From a virus, in IMG/VR virus record IMGVR_UViG_3300048999_000129, positions 1-46,678 of that record: 46,678 bases of DNA; one strand, 5' to 3'. A program made the translations under genes and the position numbers. Each line of letters opens with the position of its first letter. The stretch's first letter is position 1. Positions 34,396 to 42,007 of this stretch are shown here, one piece after another. The notes beneath the pieces were generated by a model. That model had not been told where the DNA came from. It did not search any database and was given only the letters and a program-made list of their open reading frames with translations.

Positions 34396-35004
34396 CTACT
34401 CTCCGAAGTTGCCCTGGTCAACTGCTCCCACGGAGCGATTGTGCCAGCGTTGCAGACTGTCGCGGTGCTTCTGGCGAGCGATCTCGCCCTCGTCGAGATC
34501 GTCTTCCCGCTGGTCGACTTGCTTGGCGCGATCAAGCTCCGACGAGCCCACCACAACCTTCGGGGGCTGCGTACGGGACAGCGACTTGCGGACTTCGGCG
34601 AGGAAGTTACTGGAGTCGAGCTTCGGAACGTTGATCTCGATCGCCGGGCTCGTCTTCTGAGCGATCCGCCAGCGGAAGTACTCGACGGCCTGTGTGTTGA
34701 ACCAGACCGCAGCGGCGTGATCCTCGTCGGTCTCGCCAGCCAGGAGCTGCATCGTGTGGCGCAGCAGGGAGTCCTTGGCGCGCTCGAGCTCCTCCTCGGA
34801 GTCGCCGTCTTCCCAGTTCCGGTCCTCGTACTTATCGGCGCCCCGGGCCAGTAGGCCGGCGTACCGCGTGAGCATCTGCTCCTCGTACGGCTGCAACTTG
34901 GTCACCATGAGCGCGAAGCGCGGCTTGCCGTCCTGAGTGTCGCGGCGCATGCCGGAGGCGTACTCCGCGTGCTGGCCGGAGTCCTTCGTGGTGAACTCAG
35001 CCAT
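34396..35004 (-). CDS. DUF5664 / dATP-dGTP diphosphohydrolase-like protein
   Basis: 202 residues. Residues about 25-115 carry the DUF5664 pattern: GKPRFALM, RYAGLLARGADKYEDRNWEDG, ERAKDSLLRHTMQLLAGETDEDHAAAVWFNTQAVEYF. This group, now named after the N-terminal domain of dATP/dGTP diphosphohydrolase, is related to MazZ of 2-aminoadenine (Z) phages, but many members lie in ordinary phages and no purZ homologue is visible here. The C-terminal 80 residues are a charged, probably disordered extension. ATG 35004 with GGAAGG six bases upstream; overlaps the previous gene by eight bases. Confidence 0.72.
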   Translation of the reverse strand: MAEFTTKDSGQHAEYASGMRRDTQDGKPRFALMVTKLQPYEEQMLTRYAGLLARGADKYEDRNWEDGDSEEELERAKDSLLRHTMQLLAGETDEDHAAAVWFNTQAVEYFRWRIAQKTSPAIEINVPKLDSSNFLAEVRKSLSRTQPPKVVVGSSELDRAKQVDQREDDLDEGEIARQKHRDSLQRWHNRSVGAVDQGNFGE

Positions 35005-35359
35005 TAGTCACCTTCCCGAGCGCCTCACAGGTCGCCTCGTCGTAGTCGTTAACGTGCCCGTGGTCGGAGTGATCTTCTTCCGGCTCCTCCTCTTCTTCCA
35101 TGTCGAGTATCGGCAGCGCCGTGCCGGCCGATGCGATCAGGATGGCCGCGTTCGTAGCCGAGTCCTGATTCTCGGTGTCGTAGGTCAGGACCAGCTCGGC
35201 GGCGCTGTCGCCCTCGCCCAGCTTCAGGATGACCATCTTCTCCGAACCGTTCCACTGGATGTCGCCATCGGCCTCGACCTGGATGTCTTCGCCGTTGGGC
35301 GGGGGTGGGGTGTCCAGATCGACTGACGTGACGACGATGTCGTCGTCGAGTTTACTCAC
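34997..35359 (-). CDS. Acidic phage protein, unknown function
   Basis: 120 residues, GTG at 35359 with AAGGAGG six bases upstream. Very acidic (MEEEEEPEEDHSDHGH run near 88-103) with a central beta-like part (EKMVILKLGEGDSAAELVLTY). No family recognised. Coupled to both neighbours by short overlaps. Confidence 0.65.
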   Translation of the reverse strand: MSKLDDDIVVTSVDLDTPPPPNGEDIQVEADGDIQWNGSEKMVILKLGEGDSAAELVLTYDTENQDSATNAAILIASAGTALPILDMEEEEEPEEDHSDHGHVNDYDEATCEALGKVTNG

Positions 35360-35933
35360 TTGCGGCCTCCTTGATGATGTCGACGTACTGGCTCACGGTT
35401 GCAAGCCTATGTGTACCAGCTTCGGCCTCCTGATTCCAGGGCCTGTCCAGCAGGTAAGACTGAGCCATGGTGCGCTCGGCGATCTCCTGCCAGTTCCGGA
35501 CATGATCGTCCAGGAAGTACTCGATACCCCGGAGGTTGACCACGTCGCCCTTTACGGACGAATAGCTCAGCGAAGCGTGGGGGACGGCATACTCGATCAG
35601 CCAGCCCTCGGTGTGCTCCTCGACGATGTCCTTCTCGCCCATAAAGCCACGAGCCGTCACCAGGTGAATCTCGTGACCATCCCAGGCCAGCTCACGCACG
35701 GCGCGTAGGGCATCCTCGTCAGGTACGACGTCCCTGTAGAGCCATCCCATCCGGGTGGCGTGGTTGATGACCTCGCTCCACTCCTCGCGGGAGCAGCCGT
35801 ACTCGTCGTACGGGTTCCAGCTGGTCGGCGTCACTCCGTTGGTGATGCCGGCCTTCTCAGCGATGACGTGCATCGCCTGGTAGGTGTGCAGGAAGACGTC
35901 GTCGATGTCGAACCCGACCTTGAACTTCTTCAC
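35352..35933 (-). CDS. HAD-family 5'(3')-deoxyribonucleotidase-like protein
   Basis: 193 residues from GTG 35933, which overlaps the upstream TGA (GTGA) and has GGGAG eight bases before it; ATG 35948 is the alternative. HAD motif I is FDIDD (8-12, nucleophile D9 and acid D11), motif II LVTARG, motif III/IV FLDDHVRN. It resembles the 5' nucleotidase, deoxy (NT5C) group that removes phosphate from dNMPs, fitting a nucleotide-pool role beside MazG-like and DUF5664 genes. Confidence 0.8.
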   Translation of the reverse strand: MKKFKVGFDIDDVFLHTYQAMHVIAEKAGITNGVTPTSWNPYDEYGCSREEWSEVINHATRMGWLYRDVVPDEDALRAVRELAWDGHEIHLVTARGFMGEKDIVEEHTEGWLIEYAVPHASLSYSSVKGDVVNLRGIEYFLDDHVRNWQEIAERTMAQSYLLDRPWNQEAEAGTHRLATVSQYVDIIKEAASE

Positions 35934-36130
35934 GGCGTCTGCTCCCATCGAGTTACATGGCCCCAGGTCTCGAAGCTCCCTTCGAGCCAGACCTTCAGGG
36001 CGACAGTGTCTTCTTCCTTGGCGAGCGCGGCCGCTCTCTCGGGGTCTTGGGTCGCGTGGAAAAGCACCTGGTCGCGAATTTTTGAGTCTGGGATCGGGAT
36101 GATCCAGAGATGCTTGCTTGTGTCGATCAT
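35930..36130 (-). CDS. Small phage protein, unknown function
   Basis: 66 residues, ATG at 36130 overlapping the upstream TGA (ATGA). Sequence KHLWIIPIPDSKIRDQVLFHATQDPERAAALAKEEDTVALKVWLEG suggests a small alpha/beta unit. No family recognised. Confidence 0.6.
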   Translation of the reverse strand: MIDTSKHLWIIPIPDSKIRDQVLFHATQDPERAAALAKEEDTVALKVWLEGSFETWGHVTRWEQTP

Positions 36131-37188
36131 GCCTCGCCCTCCAGTTCGTCGCGGCGTACGCGGGCCGCCTCAGTATGTGCGTCCGACCAGATCGGCCGGA
36201 ACTGCTTCCAGATCGCCTTGAGCTCGCCAGTGGTTGGCGCCGTCTTGACCCTGCCCAGTACGGCGGCCTCGGCCAGTTCCTTGGCGGCCTTGCCCTTGAC
36301 GTGCTTCAGCCGCTTCGACTGCATCACCTTGCCGGACTCGGATGCGCGAGCGTCGCGGACCTGGGCGGCCAGCTTGCACTGCTCGTAGCCCCACTCGACG
36401 TCGACCTCGGAGACCTTCACCTCGCCGGCTCCACCATCCACGGCAGCCTTCACGCTGACCAGGAGCGCGAACTCCTGGTTGACCGTGCCCGTGATGCCGT
36501 ACATCTTCTCGACGTACTCCTCGAGCGACATGCGCTCGCCGGTCAACGGGTTGTAGACCTTCGACCGCGAGTAGTTGGCGAACTGGCAGCCGAAGCCCAG
36601 GTTATTCTGGTTCCGGCCGTTCTTGGTGTCGCCGATGATCAGCCCGAAGATCGGGTGCCAGAACAGGTGGTCGAACGTTCCGGCCACGCGGAGCTCGTCG
36701 TTGACCACGAAGATCTCGGAGCCGCACCGGATGATGCCGTTGATGGCCAGCCACTCGTTGAACGCAGCGTGCTCGGTGATGACCGAGATCGGGACAAAGC
36801 CCTCATAGTCCTGCTCGGTGACGGCGTGGACCACGGTGCCCCGGTCGGCGCGCTCGGAGATCTTCACCGCGTCGAGCAGGCGGGTGATGATGTCCATCAG
36901 CCTGCGCTTAGATGCCGACTTGGTCTTCGCGTCCGGCTCGTCGAAGCCAGTGGTGTAGGGCTCGACCGCGCACATGTCGGCCAGGTCCCGCCGGCGGCCG
37001 AGCGCGACGGCCAGGTTGCACAGCTGCCACTCGGTCAGGAACGAATTGTCGGTCAGGTAGTCGCCGAGCGAGCTGGCCCGGGTGTACTCCAGGCGCGTTC
37101 CGTCCGGCTGAAGGATCAGCGGGTTGCCGTTGCCGGCCCGCTCGACCTCATCGGTCTCGTCGAAGAAGTCGTCTCCGTCATCACTCAC
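36127..37188 (-). CDS. Cas4/RecB-like PD-(D/E)XK nuclease
   Basis: 353 residues. The nuclease core runs from about 115: RGTVVHA (H121), E158 in SEIF, AGTFDHLF (D173), LIIGDTKNG (D187-x-K189) and CQFANYS (Q202, Y206). This order of His, Asp, DxK and QxxxY is diagnostic of the RecB/Cas4 group, which processes DNA ends. I do not see the four-cysteine Fe-S set of true Cas4. Likely works with the SSB-like protein in recombination. Starts in a four-base overlap with the preceding gene. Confidence 0.85.
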   Translation of the reverse strand: MSDDGDDFFDETDEVERAGNGNPLILQPDGTRLEYTRASSLGDYLTDNSFLTEWQLCNLAVALGRRRDLADMCAVEPYTTGFDEPDAKTKSASKRRLMDIITRLLDAVKISERADRGTVVHAVTEQDYEGFVPISVITEHAAFNEWLAINGIIRCGSEIFVVNDELRVAGTFDHLFWHPIFGLIIGDTKNGRNQNNLGFGCQFANYSRSKVYNPLTGERMSLEEYVEKMYGITGTVNQEFALLVSVKAAVDGGAGEVKVSEVDVEWGYEQCKLAAQVRDARASESGKVMQSKRLKHVKGKAAKELAEAAVLGRVKTAPTTGELKAIWKQFRPIWSDAHTEAARVRRDELEGEA

Positions 37189-37589
37189 AGGAGCCCTGCT
37201 TTCCTGGCCCTGGTCAGGGCCTTGTCGTAGGTGGCGACGCTCATGTTCGAGAGTCGGGCGAGCGTCTTCTTGTCCGTGGTCCTGCGGCGGTAGATCTTCA
37301 GGTCCTCGACGAACTCACTCGTGGTGGCGTAGGTGCGAGGGAAGTCCAAAATCGCGTCGGGGTCGGTCTTGTGCAGGTGGTTGTAGCAGCTCCGGCAGAT
37401 CCCGCGCGAGCATTGCGGGGTGAAGTCCTTCTTCAGGAGCTTCCGATCCTCGACCGACAGCGCCTGCCAGCTTGTGAGCTTGACCATGTCGCGTTTACAC
37501 CGCGCGCAGGCCTTCTCGGTGAAATCCACCGCAGCGATCTCGATGCGCTCGGACTCCAGTGACTCACCAAGGAATGACGATCTATACAC
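37185..37589 (-). CDS. Zn-finger plus HTH protein
   Basis: 134 residues from GTG 37589, chosen because AAGGAGG lies seven bases upstream; an upstream ATG at 37631 has no site. Cys pairs CARCKRD and CSRGICRSCYNHLH (about 29-75) form a likely zinc site; the C-terminal NMSVATYDKALTRARKAGLL looks like a HTH recognition helix. Probably binds DNA; may regulate this arm. It has its own promoter at 37628-37656 and a dispersed 9-mer copy at 37492-37500 that encodes Cys-Lys-Arg of its own zinc motif. Confidence 0.72.
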   Translation of the reverse strand: MYRSSFLGESLESERIEIAAVDFTEKACARCKRDMVKLTSWQALSVEDRKLLKKDFTPQCSRGICRSCYNHLHKTDPDAILDFPRTYATTSEFVEDLKIYRRRTTDKKTLARLSNMSVATYDKALTRARKAGLL

Positions 37590-37627
37590 AGTTAGGCCTC
37601 CTTGCGAGTCGTTTATGCGATGCTCCG

Positions 37628-37656
37628 ACAATAGGACACCCTCTAGCTGCTAGCAA
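37628..37656 (-). promoter_or_regulatory. Leftward promoter for the Zn-HTH gene
   Basis: Minus strand TTGCTA (37651-37656), 17-bp spacer, TATTGT (37628-37633) in the 75-bp gap between genes, followed by a leader with AAGGAGG. Confidence 0.55.
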
Positions 37657-37664
37657 TGGGCATC

Positions 37665-38171
37665 TCAGCTGGTGGGACGTATGACAATCCAGGGGGGCGG
37701 CCGCCAATCCGGCATCCACTCCTCGGCCGTCTTGGCAAACTTCCCGCCGGGCCCGTTATTGCAGGTTGCACACGCTGGCACCACGTTGCTGACGTCATGC
37801 CAGCCTCCGCGTGACAGAGGGATGACGTGCTCTTCTTGCAGATCCCGGCCTGACTTACAGTAGGCACACCGATGGTTCGACCATGCCAAGATCTGATCCC
37901 ACTGCTCCGAGCTGACCCCGTCGCCTGGAGAGGATAACTTCCGAGCCCGTCGCGTTTGGTGGTGGACTCTGGCCTTATCCGGATTGTTGGAACGCCAACG
38001 TCGCGACGACTCAGCCCGAGCAAGTCGTCGCGACGGTTTGATTGAGCGTTCAGCCCCTAGCCCCGTGACCTGGAGGCGGATACGCTCCATCTTCCTAGCG
38101 CATGATTGCGAGCAGTACCGAGCATCTGACCGACGGTTCTCGATCGGGCCTCTGCACTGCTCGCAGATCAT
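37665..38171 (-). CDS. HNH endonuclease
   Basis: 168 residues. The HNH core is CAYCKSGRDLQEEHVIPLSRGG, then DVSNVVPACATCNNGPGGK (about 101-142): two Cys pairs plus the EH and N residues. The N-terminal CEQC...YCSQSCARKMER is a second zinc knuckle. Such enzymes act in packaging cleavage or homing. ATGA overlap with the previous gene. Not next to terminase, so homing or repair use is as likely. Confidence 0.85.
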   Translation of the reverse strand: MICEQCRGPIENRRSDARYCSQSCARKMERIRLQVTGLGAERSIKPSRRLARAESSRRWRSNNPDKARVHHQTRRARKLSSPGDGVSSEQWDQILAWSNHRCAYCKSGRDLQEEHVIPLSRGGWHDVSNVVPACATCNNGPGGKFAKTAEEWMPDWRPPPWIVIRPTS

Positions 38172-38791
38172 CAGGCCTTCTTGCCCCGGCGGAACGGAGA
38201 GCCGAGCGGCAGGAGAGCCTCGTACTCCTTGTAGATGTCCTCGCGGAGATCCTTGCCGCGAGGCTGGCCGGCCAGGAACCGAGCGGCCCGGCGATCATCG
38301 GCGCGATCCTGTGCCGCCTGACGCTGGTCCGCCTTCTTCAGCTCGACCTGCTCGTACGACGGAAGGGCCTCGATGCGCGCCTGATCGCGGTTGACGTTCT
38401 CCCACATCGCCGGACTGACCTGCACGACCCCGTTCAGGATGCGATCGCGCTGAGCGTTGTCGGCCTGGTGCTGCCAGTCCGTACGGCGACCCCGGTTGTG
38501 GTTCCGGCTGGCGACGCGGGCCTCGGCGGCCGAGCGACGCTGCTGGGCCCGGCGGATCGTCCGGAGTTGGCTGCCGGAGTAGCCCTCGGTCGGGTAGCCG
38601 TACTTCGGGTCCACCGGGCCGATCCAGGGGTTGCCCGGGTCGGTGATGACTCCGTGCTTGTCCATGGTGGGCGGGGTGCCCGGTGCCGGGACGGTCGAGT
38701 CGACGTCCTTGCGGCCGAACAGGCTACCGAAGCGGCGCCGGACCTTGCCGGGCTCGACGTCGTGGTTGCTGGGCGTGGGATCTACGGACAT
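38171..38791 (-). CDS. Arg/Gln-rich phage protein, unknown function
   Basis: 206 residues, ATG 38791 with GGAGG six bases upstream. Basic N-terminus (GKVRRRFGSLFGRKD), Pro/Gly middle, then a long charged helix (RTIRRAQQRRSAAEARVASRN) and a C-terminal Arg-rich tail. No family recognised. Confidence 0.65.
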   Translation of the reverse strand: MSVDPTPSNHDVEPGKVRRRFGSLFGRKDVDSTVPAPGTPPTMDKHGVITDPGNPWIGPVDPKYGYPTEGYSGSQLRTIRRAQQRRSAAEARVASRNHNRGRRTDWQHQADNAQRDRILNGVVQVSPAMWENVNRDQARIEALPSYEQVELKKADQRQAAQDRADDRRAARFLAGQPRGKDLREDIYKEYEALLPLGSPFRRGKKA

Positions 38792-38826
38792 GTGTTACCT
38801 CCAGTTGACTGGGCTTTCGGGTACCG

Positions 38827-38973
38827 CTACGGCAGGTTGCTGACGATCGTCTCGATGAACCAGATGCAGCCGGCGACGATCACTCCTGTTACTCCGGCCA
38901 TGATGGCCAGGAAGCAGTAGAGCGCAACCGCCCGGATCTGCAAGGCTTGCTCCTCTTGCTTCTCGGTGTTCAT
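38827..38973 (-). CDS. 48-residue single-pass membrane protein
   Basis: ATG at 38973 with AAGGAGG six bases upstream; TAG at 38827. An N-terminal charged stretch (NTEKQEEQ) precedes one hydrophobic helix at about 15-37 and a short tail. Size and topology suggest a small membrane effector. Function unknown. Confidence 0.6.
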   Translation of the reverse strand: MNTEKQEEQALQIRAVALYCFLAIMAGVTGVIVAGCIWFIETIVSNLP

Positions 38974-38974
38974 T

Positions 38975-39220
38975 TCATACCTCCTTCGCGTCGAGCTTCT
39001 CGGCGACCAGCGCGACCGCGTCAGCCATGCTCCACTCCATGATGGTGACCGGAGTGTCGTCCGCTGGCCAGGGGATCTTGCCTTCGATGCCGTTCTTGTC
39101 CCGGAGCTTAGCGGTCGGGCCGGCGAAGATCAAGTCCTCGACCTTCCAGGTCCGGCCGGTCTTGTCCTTGACGTACGCACCGACCCAGACTTCCTTCCAG
39201 ATGCCGGGTCGGGCGATCAT
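38975..39220 (-). CDS. Small phage protein, unknown function
   Basis: 81 residues with beta-type pattern (KEVWVGAYVKDKTGRTWKVEDLIFAGPTAKLRDKNG), like small SH3-type barrels. ATGA overlap with the preceding gene. No family recognised. Confidence 0.62.
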   Translation of the reverse strand: MIARPGIWKEVWVGAYVKDKTGRTWKVEDLIFAGPTAKLRDKNGIEGKIPWPADDTPVTIMEWSMADAVALVAEKLDAKEV

Positions 39221-39438
39221 CCGTGGACCAGAGACTCGTCGTGGATGTGCTCCTCGAAGCTGGCCACCGCACGCGCCTTGGACGCCTTCACCTTCTCGAG
39301 GTCCGCCCGCAGGCGCGGAGATTCCGGGTGGCGGATCAGCTGTCGAGCCGCCACCGCGACGTCACCTTGCTCCATCCGGATCGCGTTCTTCTTCCGGGCG
39401 CAGCACTGCGGGAGCTTCTCTTCAGGCACCAGCGACAC
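39217..39438 (-). CDS. Small helical phage protein, unknown function
   Basis: 73 residues from GTG 39438 (GTG 39429 is the alternative); it overlaps the upstream RNA-ligase gene by 17 bases. Charged and helical (RLRADLEKVKASKARAVASFEEHIHD) with a CC pair near residue 12. Start uncertain because no clear ribosome site is seen. Confidence 0.5.
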   Translation of the reverse strand: MSLVPEEKLPQCCARKKNAIRMEQGDVAVAARQLIRHPESPRLRADLEKVKASKARAVASFEEHIHDESLVHG

Positions 39439-40084
39439 CGACTCGGACGTAGTCCGCCTTCGTCTGACCCTTCGGGCCCGTGTCCTCGACGAACGCCTTG
39501 AACGTGGTTCCGGCGCCAGCGTGGTAGACCACGACTCCCTCGGGGTTCATGAAGCCGGGCGCGGCCTCGGAGCCACCCTCGCGCAGGTCGGCCAGAATGG
39601 CTTCGATCATGGCGACGTCGAACGGACCGGAGTAGAGGTGAGGCACCGTGCGGACCTGATGGTCGATTCCAGCCCACTCCAGCGAGGGCTTCCACCCCTC
39701 GATGATTGCTGGGTAGCGGTTCACGTTGAACAGGCTGAAGACCTTGTGGTCCATGCCGTACCTGCGCTGAACTCCGCTACCCCACCACTCGCCGTAGTGG
39801 TGGCCGGGACCGAGCATGGCGGCCAGGATCGCTGCGTTCGCGAACGCCCAGGCGGCGAAGCCAGCGTTATCTTCCCCCGGCCGGATCAGCTTGTTCCGCG
39901 ACTGCGCACCGACCAGGTAGCTGCCGTCACCGAGCTCGACCTTGGCGACCATGTCGGCGTCGTAGCTGGCGCCGTGCTCGAGTTTCTGGACGATGACGGC
40001 CGCGTTCGTGCCGTCGATCTTCTCGGTGACGACCATGTCCTTCTTCAGCCGGGGGATCTTCGGCCACGCCTTGAACTCGATCAT
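39422..40084 (-). CDS. RNA ligase (PF09414-type)
   Basis: 220 residues from ATG 40084 (ATGA overlap, AAGGGA eight bases upstream). Nucleotidyltransferase motifs in order: I EKIDG with lysine K22, Ia SRNK (62-65), III GEWWGSGVQRRYG (98-110), IV PEGVVV (181-186), V TFKAF with K196. These fit the compact RNA ligase group common in phages. It would seal 3'-OH/5'-phosphate RNA ends after AMP transfer to K22. A second RNA ligase of another family is encoded at 45140. No extra C-terminal domain. Confidence 0.88.
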   Translation of the reverse strand: MIEFKAWPKIPRLKKDMVVTEKIDGTNAAVIVQKLEHGASYDADMVAKVELGDGSYLVGAQSRNKLIRPGEDNAGFAAWAFANAAILAAMLGPGHHYGEWWGSGVQRRYGMDHKVFSLFNVNRYPAIIEGWKPSLEWAGIDHQVRTVPHLYSGPFDVAMIEAILADLREGGSEAAPGFMNPEGVVVYHAGAGTTFKAFVEDTGPKGQTKADYVRVGVAGA

Positions 40085-40569
40085 CAGTTGGATCCCTTCG
40101 GGGTAGCCGAGACGTACTTGCAGTCGAAGCCGGCGACCGAGCCGAAGTCGTACGACTTCTTGCACTTGATGACCAGCGTGTCGCCGGGCTTCAGTAGGGC
40201 GGCCCGCGTGTCAGTGACGCCGTATTCCTGGTTGCTGCCCTTGAATCGGACCACGATCTTCTCCTCCATGCTCTTCTCGCCGCTCGGCAGGAGTCGCCGA
40301 CCGACCTCGGAGACCTCGCCGGTCTTCGGCTTGTACTTGTGGTAGTCCGAGCCGCCCGTCGGGTAGAAGCCCCAGGGCGTCATGAAGAATGCGGTCAGCA
40401 GCATGCCGATCAGACCGACCGTGATGCCGGCGCCCATCCAGAAGCCGTACTCGCCGGGCTCAGCGAAGGCGAGCCGGAAGCAGGCGATGGTCGCGGCCAG
40501 GATCAGCAGGAGCAGGATGATCGCGATCGGTCCGCCGATGATCCAGCCCAGACTCCAGGATTCCGTCAT
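40084..40569 (-). CDS. Two-pass membrane protein
   Basis: 161 residues from ATG 40569 (AGAGGTG about six bases upstream). Two transmembrane helices, about 9-35 and 43-64, then a soluble beta-rich C-terminal domain (EEKIVVRFKGSNQEYGV, LLKPGDTLVIKCKKS). Overlaps the RNA ligase start by one base. The long upstream gap with operator-like palindromes suggests its transcript is separately controlled. Function unknown. Confidence 0.7.
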   Translation of the reverse strand: MTESWSLGWIIGGPIAIILLLLILAATIACFRLAFAEPGEYGFWMGAGITVGLIGMLLTAFFMTPWGFYPTGGSDYHKYKPKTGEVSEVGRRLLPSGEKSMEEKIVVRFKGSNQEYGVTDTRAALLKPGDTLVIKCKKSYDFGSVAGFDCKYVSATPKGSN

Positions 40570-40680
40570 GTGGCACCTCTTTCGTTCGGGGTTAGTGGCT
40601 AACGAGGTAGACACTAACGGACCTAGCGACGGACACGCAAGGCAGTGTCCATATAGCGAGATGCAACCTTCTCGATACGA

Positions 40681-40724
40681 TGTCGTCGTACGACGACATT
40701 CCAATATGTCTTCGTACGACGACA
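40681..40724 (-). promoter_or_regulatory. Two tandem 18-bp palindromes (operator-like)
   Basis: TGTCGTCGTACGACGACA (40681-40698) is a perfect palindrome; TGTCTTCGTACGACGACA (40707-40724) has one mismatched position. Centres are 26 bp apart. On the minus strand TTGGAA lies between them with GTATCG beyond the first palindrome, a candidate promoter the operator would cover. Typical site for a dimeric repressor upstream of the membrane protein and RNA ligase genes. Confidence 0.7.
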
Positions 40725-40726
40725 AA

Positions 40727-40754
40727 GGCCCCGCCCTCCGAAGAGGACGGGGCC
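40727..40754 (-). terminator. Terminator after gene 40771
   Basis: Arms GGCCCCGCCCTC (40727-40738) and GAGGACGGGGCC (40743-40754), 4-nt loop, one imperfect pair. It abuts the palindromes and ends the upstream transcript. Confidence 0.7.
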
Positions 40755-40770
40755 ACCAGGGCTGGCAAGC

Positions 40771-41010
40771 TCAGCCGTGGTACTCCTTGTCAGGCTTGGC
40801 GGCGTGCTTCTGCGCTTCCTTGCGCGACGCCTTCTCGTCCTCGTCCGTCCAGTTGGTCGGACGGTTAGTCGGGCCGGCCTCGGGAAGACCGAGCGCGGCG
40901 TTGGACGACAGGAACGGGTTCACGAAGTCTTCGTGGTTCGGGTCGGCCTTCGGGTCGAGACTGGGCTGCGCGCCATACGAACGTGCGCCCGGCTCACGGT
41001 TGTCAGCCAT
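40771..41010 (-). CDS. Small charged phage protein, unknown function
   Basis: 79 residues, ATG 41010 with GGAGG nine bases upstream. Probably disordered: Pro/Asn/Asp-rich first part, Lys/Glu-rich end. No family recognised. Shares its transcript with the Ig-like protein gene upstream. Confidence 0.6.
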   Translation of the reverse strand: MADNREPGARSYGAQPSLDPKADPNHEDFVNPFLSSNAALGLPEAGPTNRPTNWTDEDEKASRKEAQKHAAKPDKEYHG

Positions 41011-41050
41011 TGCGGGTTACCTCCAGGGTTGTGAGTGGTCGGGCGGGTGA

Positions 41051-41533
41051 TCAGGCGTAGGTGTAGCCGTTGGTCTTGGTCGCGGCGCCGTCCGGGTCGG
41101 TGACCACGACGTTGACCGCACCGGCAGCGTGAGCAGGCGTGGTGACGCGGATGGTCTGGTCGTCCACGATGGTGAGCGCCGTACCGGCCGTGCCGCCGAA
41201 GGTAACGCCCGTGACGTCGGTCAGGTTGTCGCCCGCGATCTCGACCACGGTGCCGCCGGCCACAGCGCCATTCGCAGCGCCGGAGACGCGTACGACGGTG
41301 GAGACCTCGGGCGCGGCGAGCTGGCCGGAGAGCTTGTACGGCTGGCCGGGCGCTTCGCGGTTGATGTTCAGGCGCGGGTCGTCCTTGACGAGCGTGCCAC
41401 GCTGCATGGTGTGGTCGACGGGGCTGGACACCGCTCGCGCGTAGCCCTCGGCCAGGTAGAACGGCTCGAGCGGGCCGGTGTAGGTGGCGCCGACCGCCAG
41501 GCCTCCGACCTCGCTGGTGAGTACTACGGACAT
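41051..41533 (-). CDS. Ig-like IPT/TIG-domain protein
   Basis: 160 residues from ATG 41533 (GGAGG five bases upstream). Residues about 80-160 form an IPT/TIG immunoglobulin-like domain: GTVVEIAGDNLTDVTGVTFGGTAGTALTIVDDQTIRVTTPAHAAGAVNVVVTDPDG. The N-terminal half (LEPFYLAEGYARAVSSPVDHT) looks like a capsid- or partner-binding arm. Such domains decorate phage heads or tails, yet this gene lies far from the structural genes. Role as decoration is inference. Confidence 0.75.
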   Translation of the reverse strand: MSVVLTSEVGGLAVGATYTGPLEPFYLAEGYARAVSSPVDHTMQRGTLVKDDPRLNINREAPGQPYKLSGQLAAPEVSTVVRVSGAANGAVAGGTVVEIAGDNLTDVTGVTFGGTAGTALTIVDDQTIRVTTPAHAAGAVNVVVTDPDGAATKTNGYTYA

Positions 41534-41573
41534 GCTGGCCTCCAGGCCTGAGTGGGTACGTGTCCTTCTCAGC

Positions 41574-41903
41574 CTACCGTAGCCGACGGCCGGGGTGCGC
41601 GTCACGTCGGAGACTCTTCTTCGGTGCCTTCTTGGCCGCCCAGGCGTCGTGCCCCTGGCCGGCCGTCTTCTGGTCGTGGTGGAACTCGCAGAGCAGACGC
41701 AGTTTGGCCAGGCTGTGGTCGTCCTTGTGACCGGTGTGGTCGACGTCGACGCCGGGGTCTGGGCAGCGCTTGCCCGACCGGGGCAGCTTCGCCTCGCACT
41801 GCTCGATCCCGAGCGGCGAGGTCTTCTTGGCCCGATGCTTCACGGCCTTGACGAGGGAGTGCCAGTTTGGCGGGAGCTGGCGTCCCTCGTCACCCCAGGT
41901 CAT
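41574..41903 (-). CDS. HNH endonuclease (small)
   Basis: 109 residues. PNWHSLVKAVKHRA, then CEAKLPRSGKRCPDPGVDVDHTGHKDDHSLAKLRLLCEFHHD (about 36-80) shows two Cys, the DH pair and HH/N of a compact HNH nuclease; the tail is basic. Start ATG 41903 with AAGGA seven bases upstream, also overlapping the preceding stop (ATGA). Actinophage HNH genes often sit by terminase and help packaging cleavage; this one does not. Confidence 0.8.
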   Translation of the reverse strand: MTWGDEGRQLPPNWHSLVKAVKHRAKKTSPLGIEQCEAKLPRSGKRCPDPGVDVDHTGHKDDHSLAKLRLLCEFHHDQKTAGQGHDAWAAKKAPKKSLRRDAHPGRRLR

Positions 41904-42007
41904 CGCGGTCCTTCGCTGACCTCATGCCAGACCAGGCAGTCATCGCTCGGCGGTTTGAATACGGGGACTCCATACCACCAGCGATACATCCGCTTCAGCC
42001 AGGTCAT
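41900..42007 (-). CDS. 35-residue protein in an ATGA chain
   Basis: TWLKRMYRWWYGVPVFKPP followed by SDDCLVWHEVSEGPR. ATG 42007 overlaps the upstream TGA and its own TGA overlaps the HNH ATG at 41903, so it is embedded in a coupled chain. Aromatic and basic; function unknown. Confidence 0.5.
   Translation of the reverse strand: MTWLKRMYRWWYGVPVFKPPSDDCLVWHEVSEGPR

Noticed and set aside
34396-35004. Claim that this is a 2-aminoadenine (Z) genome phage
   Set aside because: DUF5664 alone is common in ordinary phages; no purZ, datZ or matching polymerase is visible.
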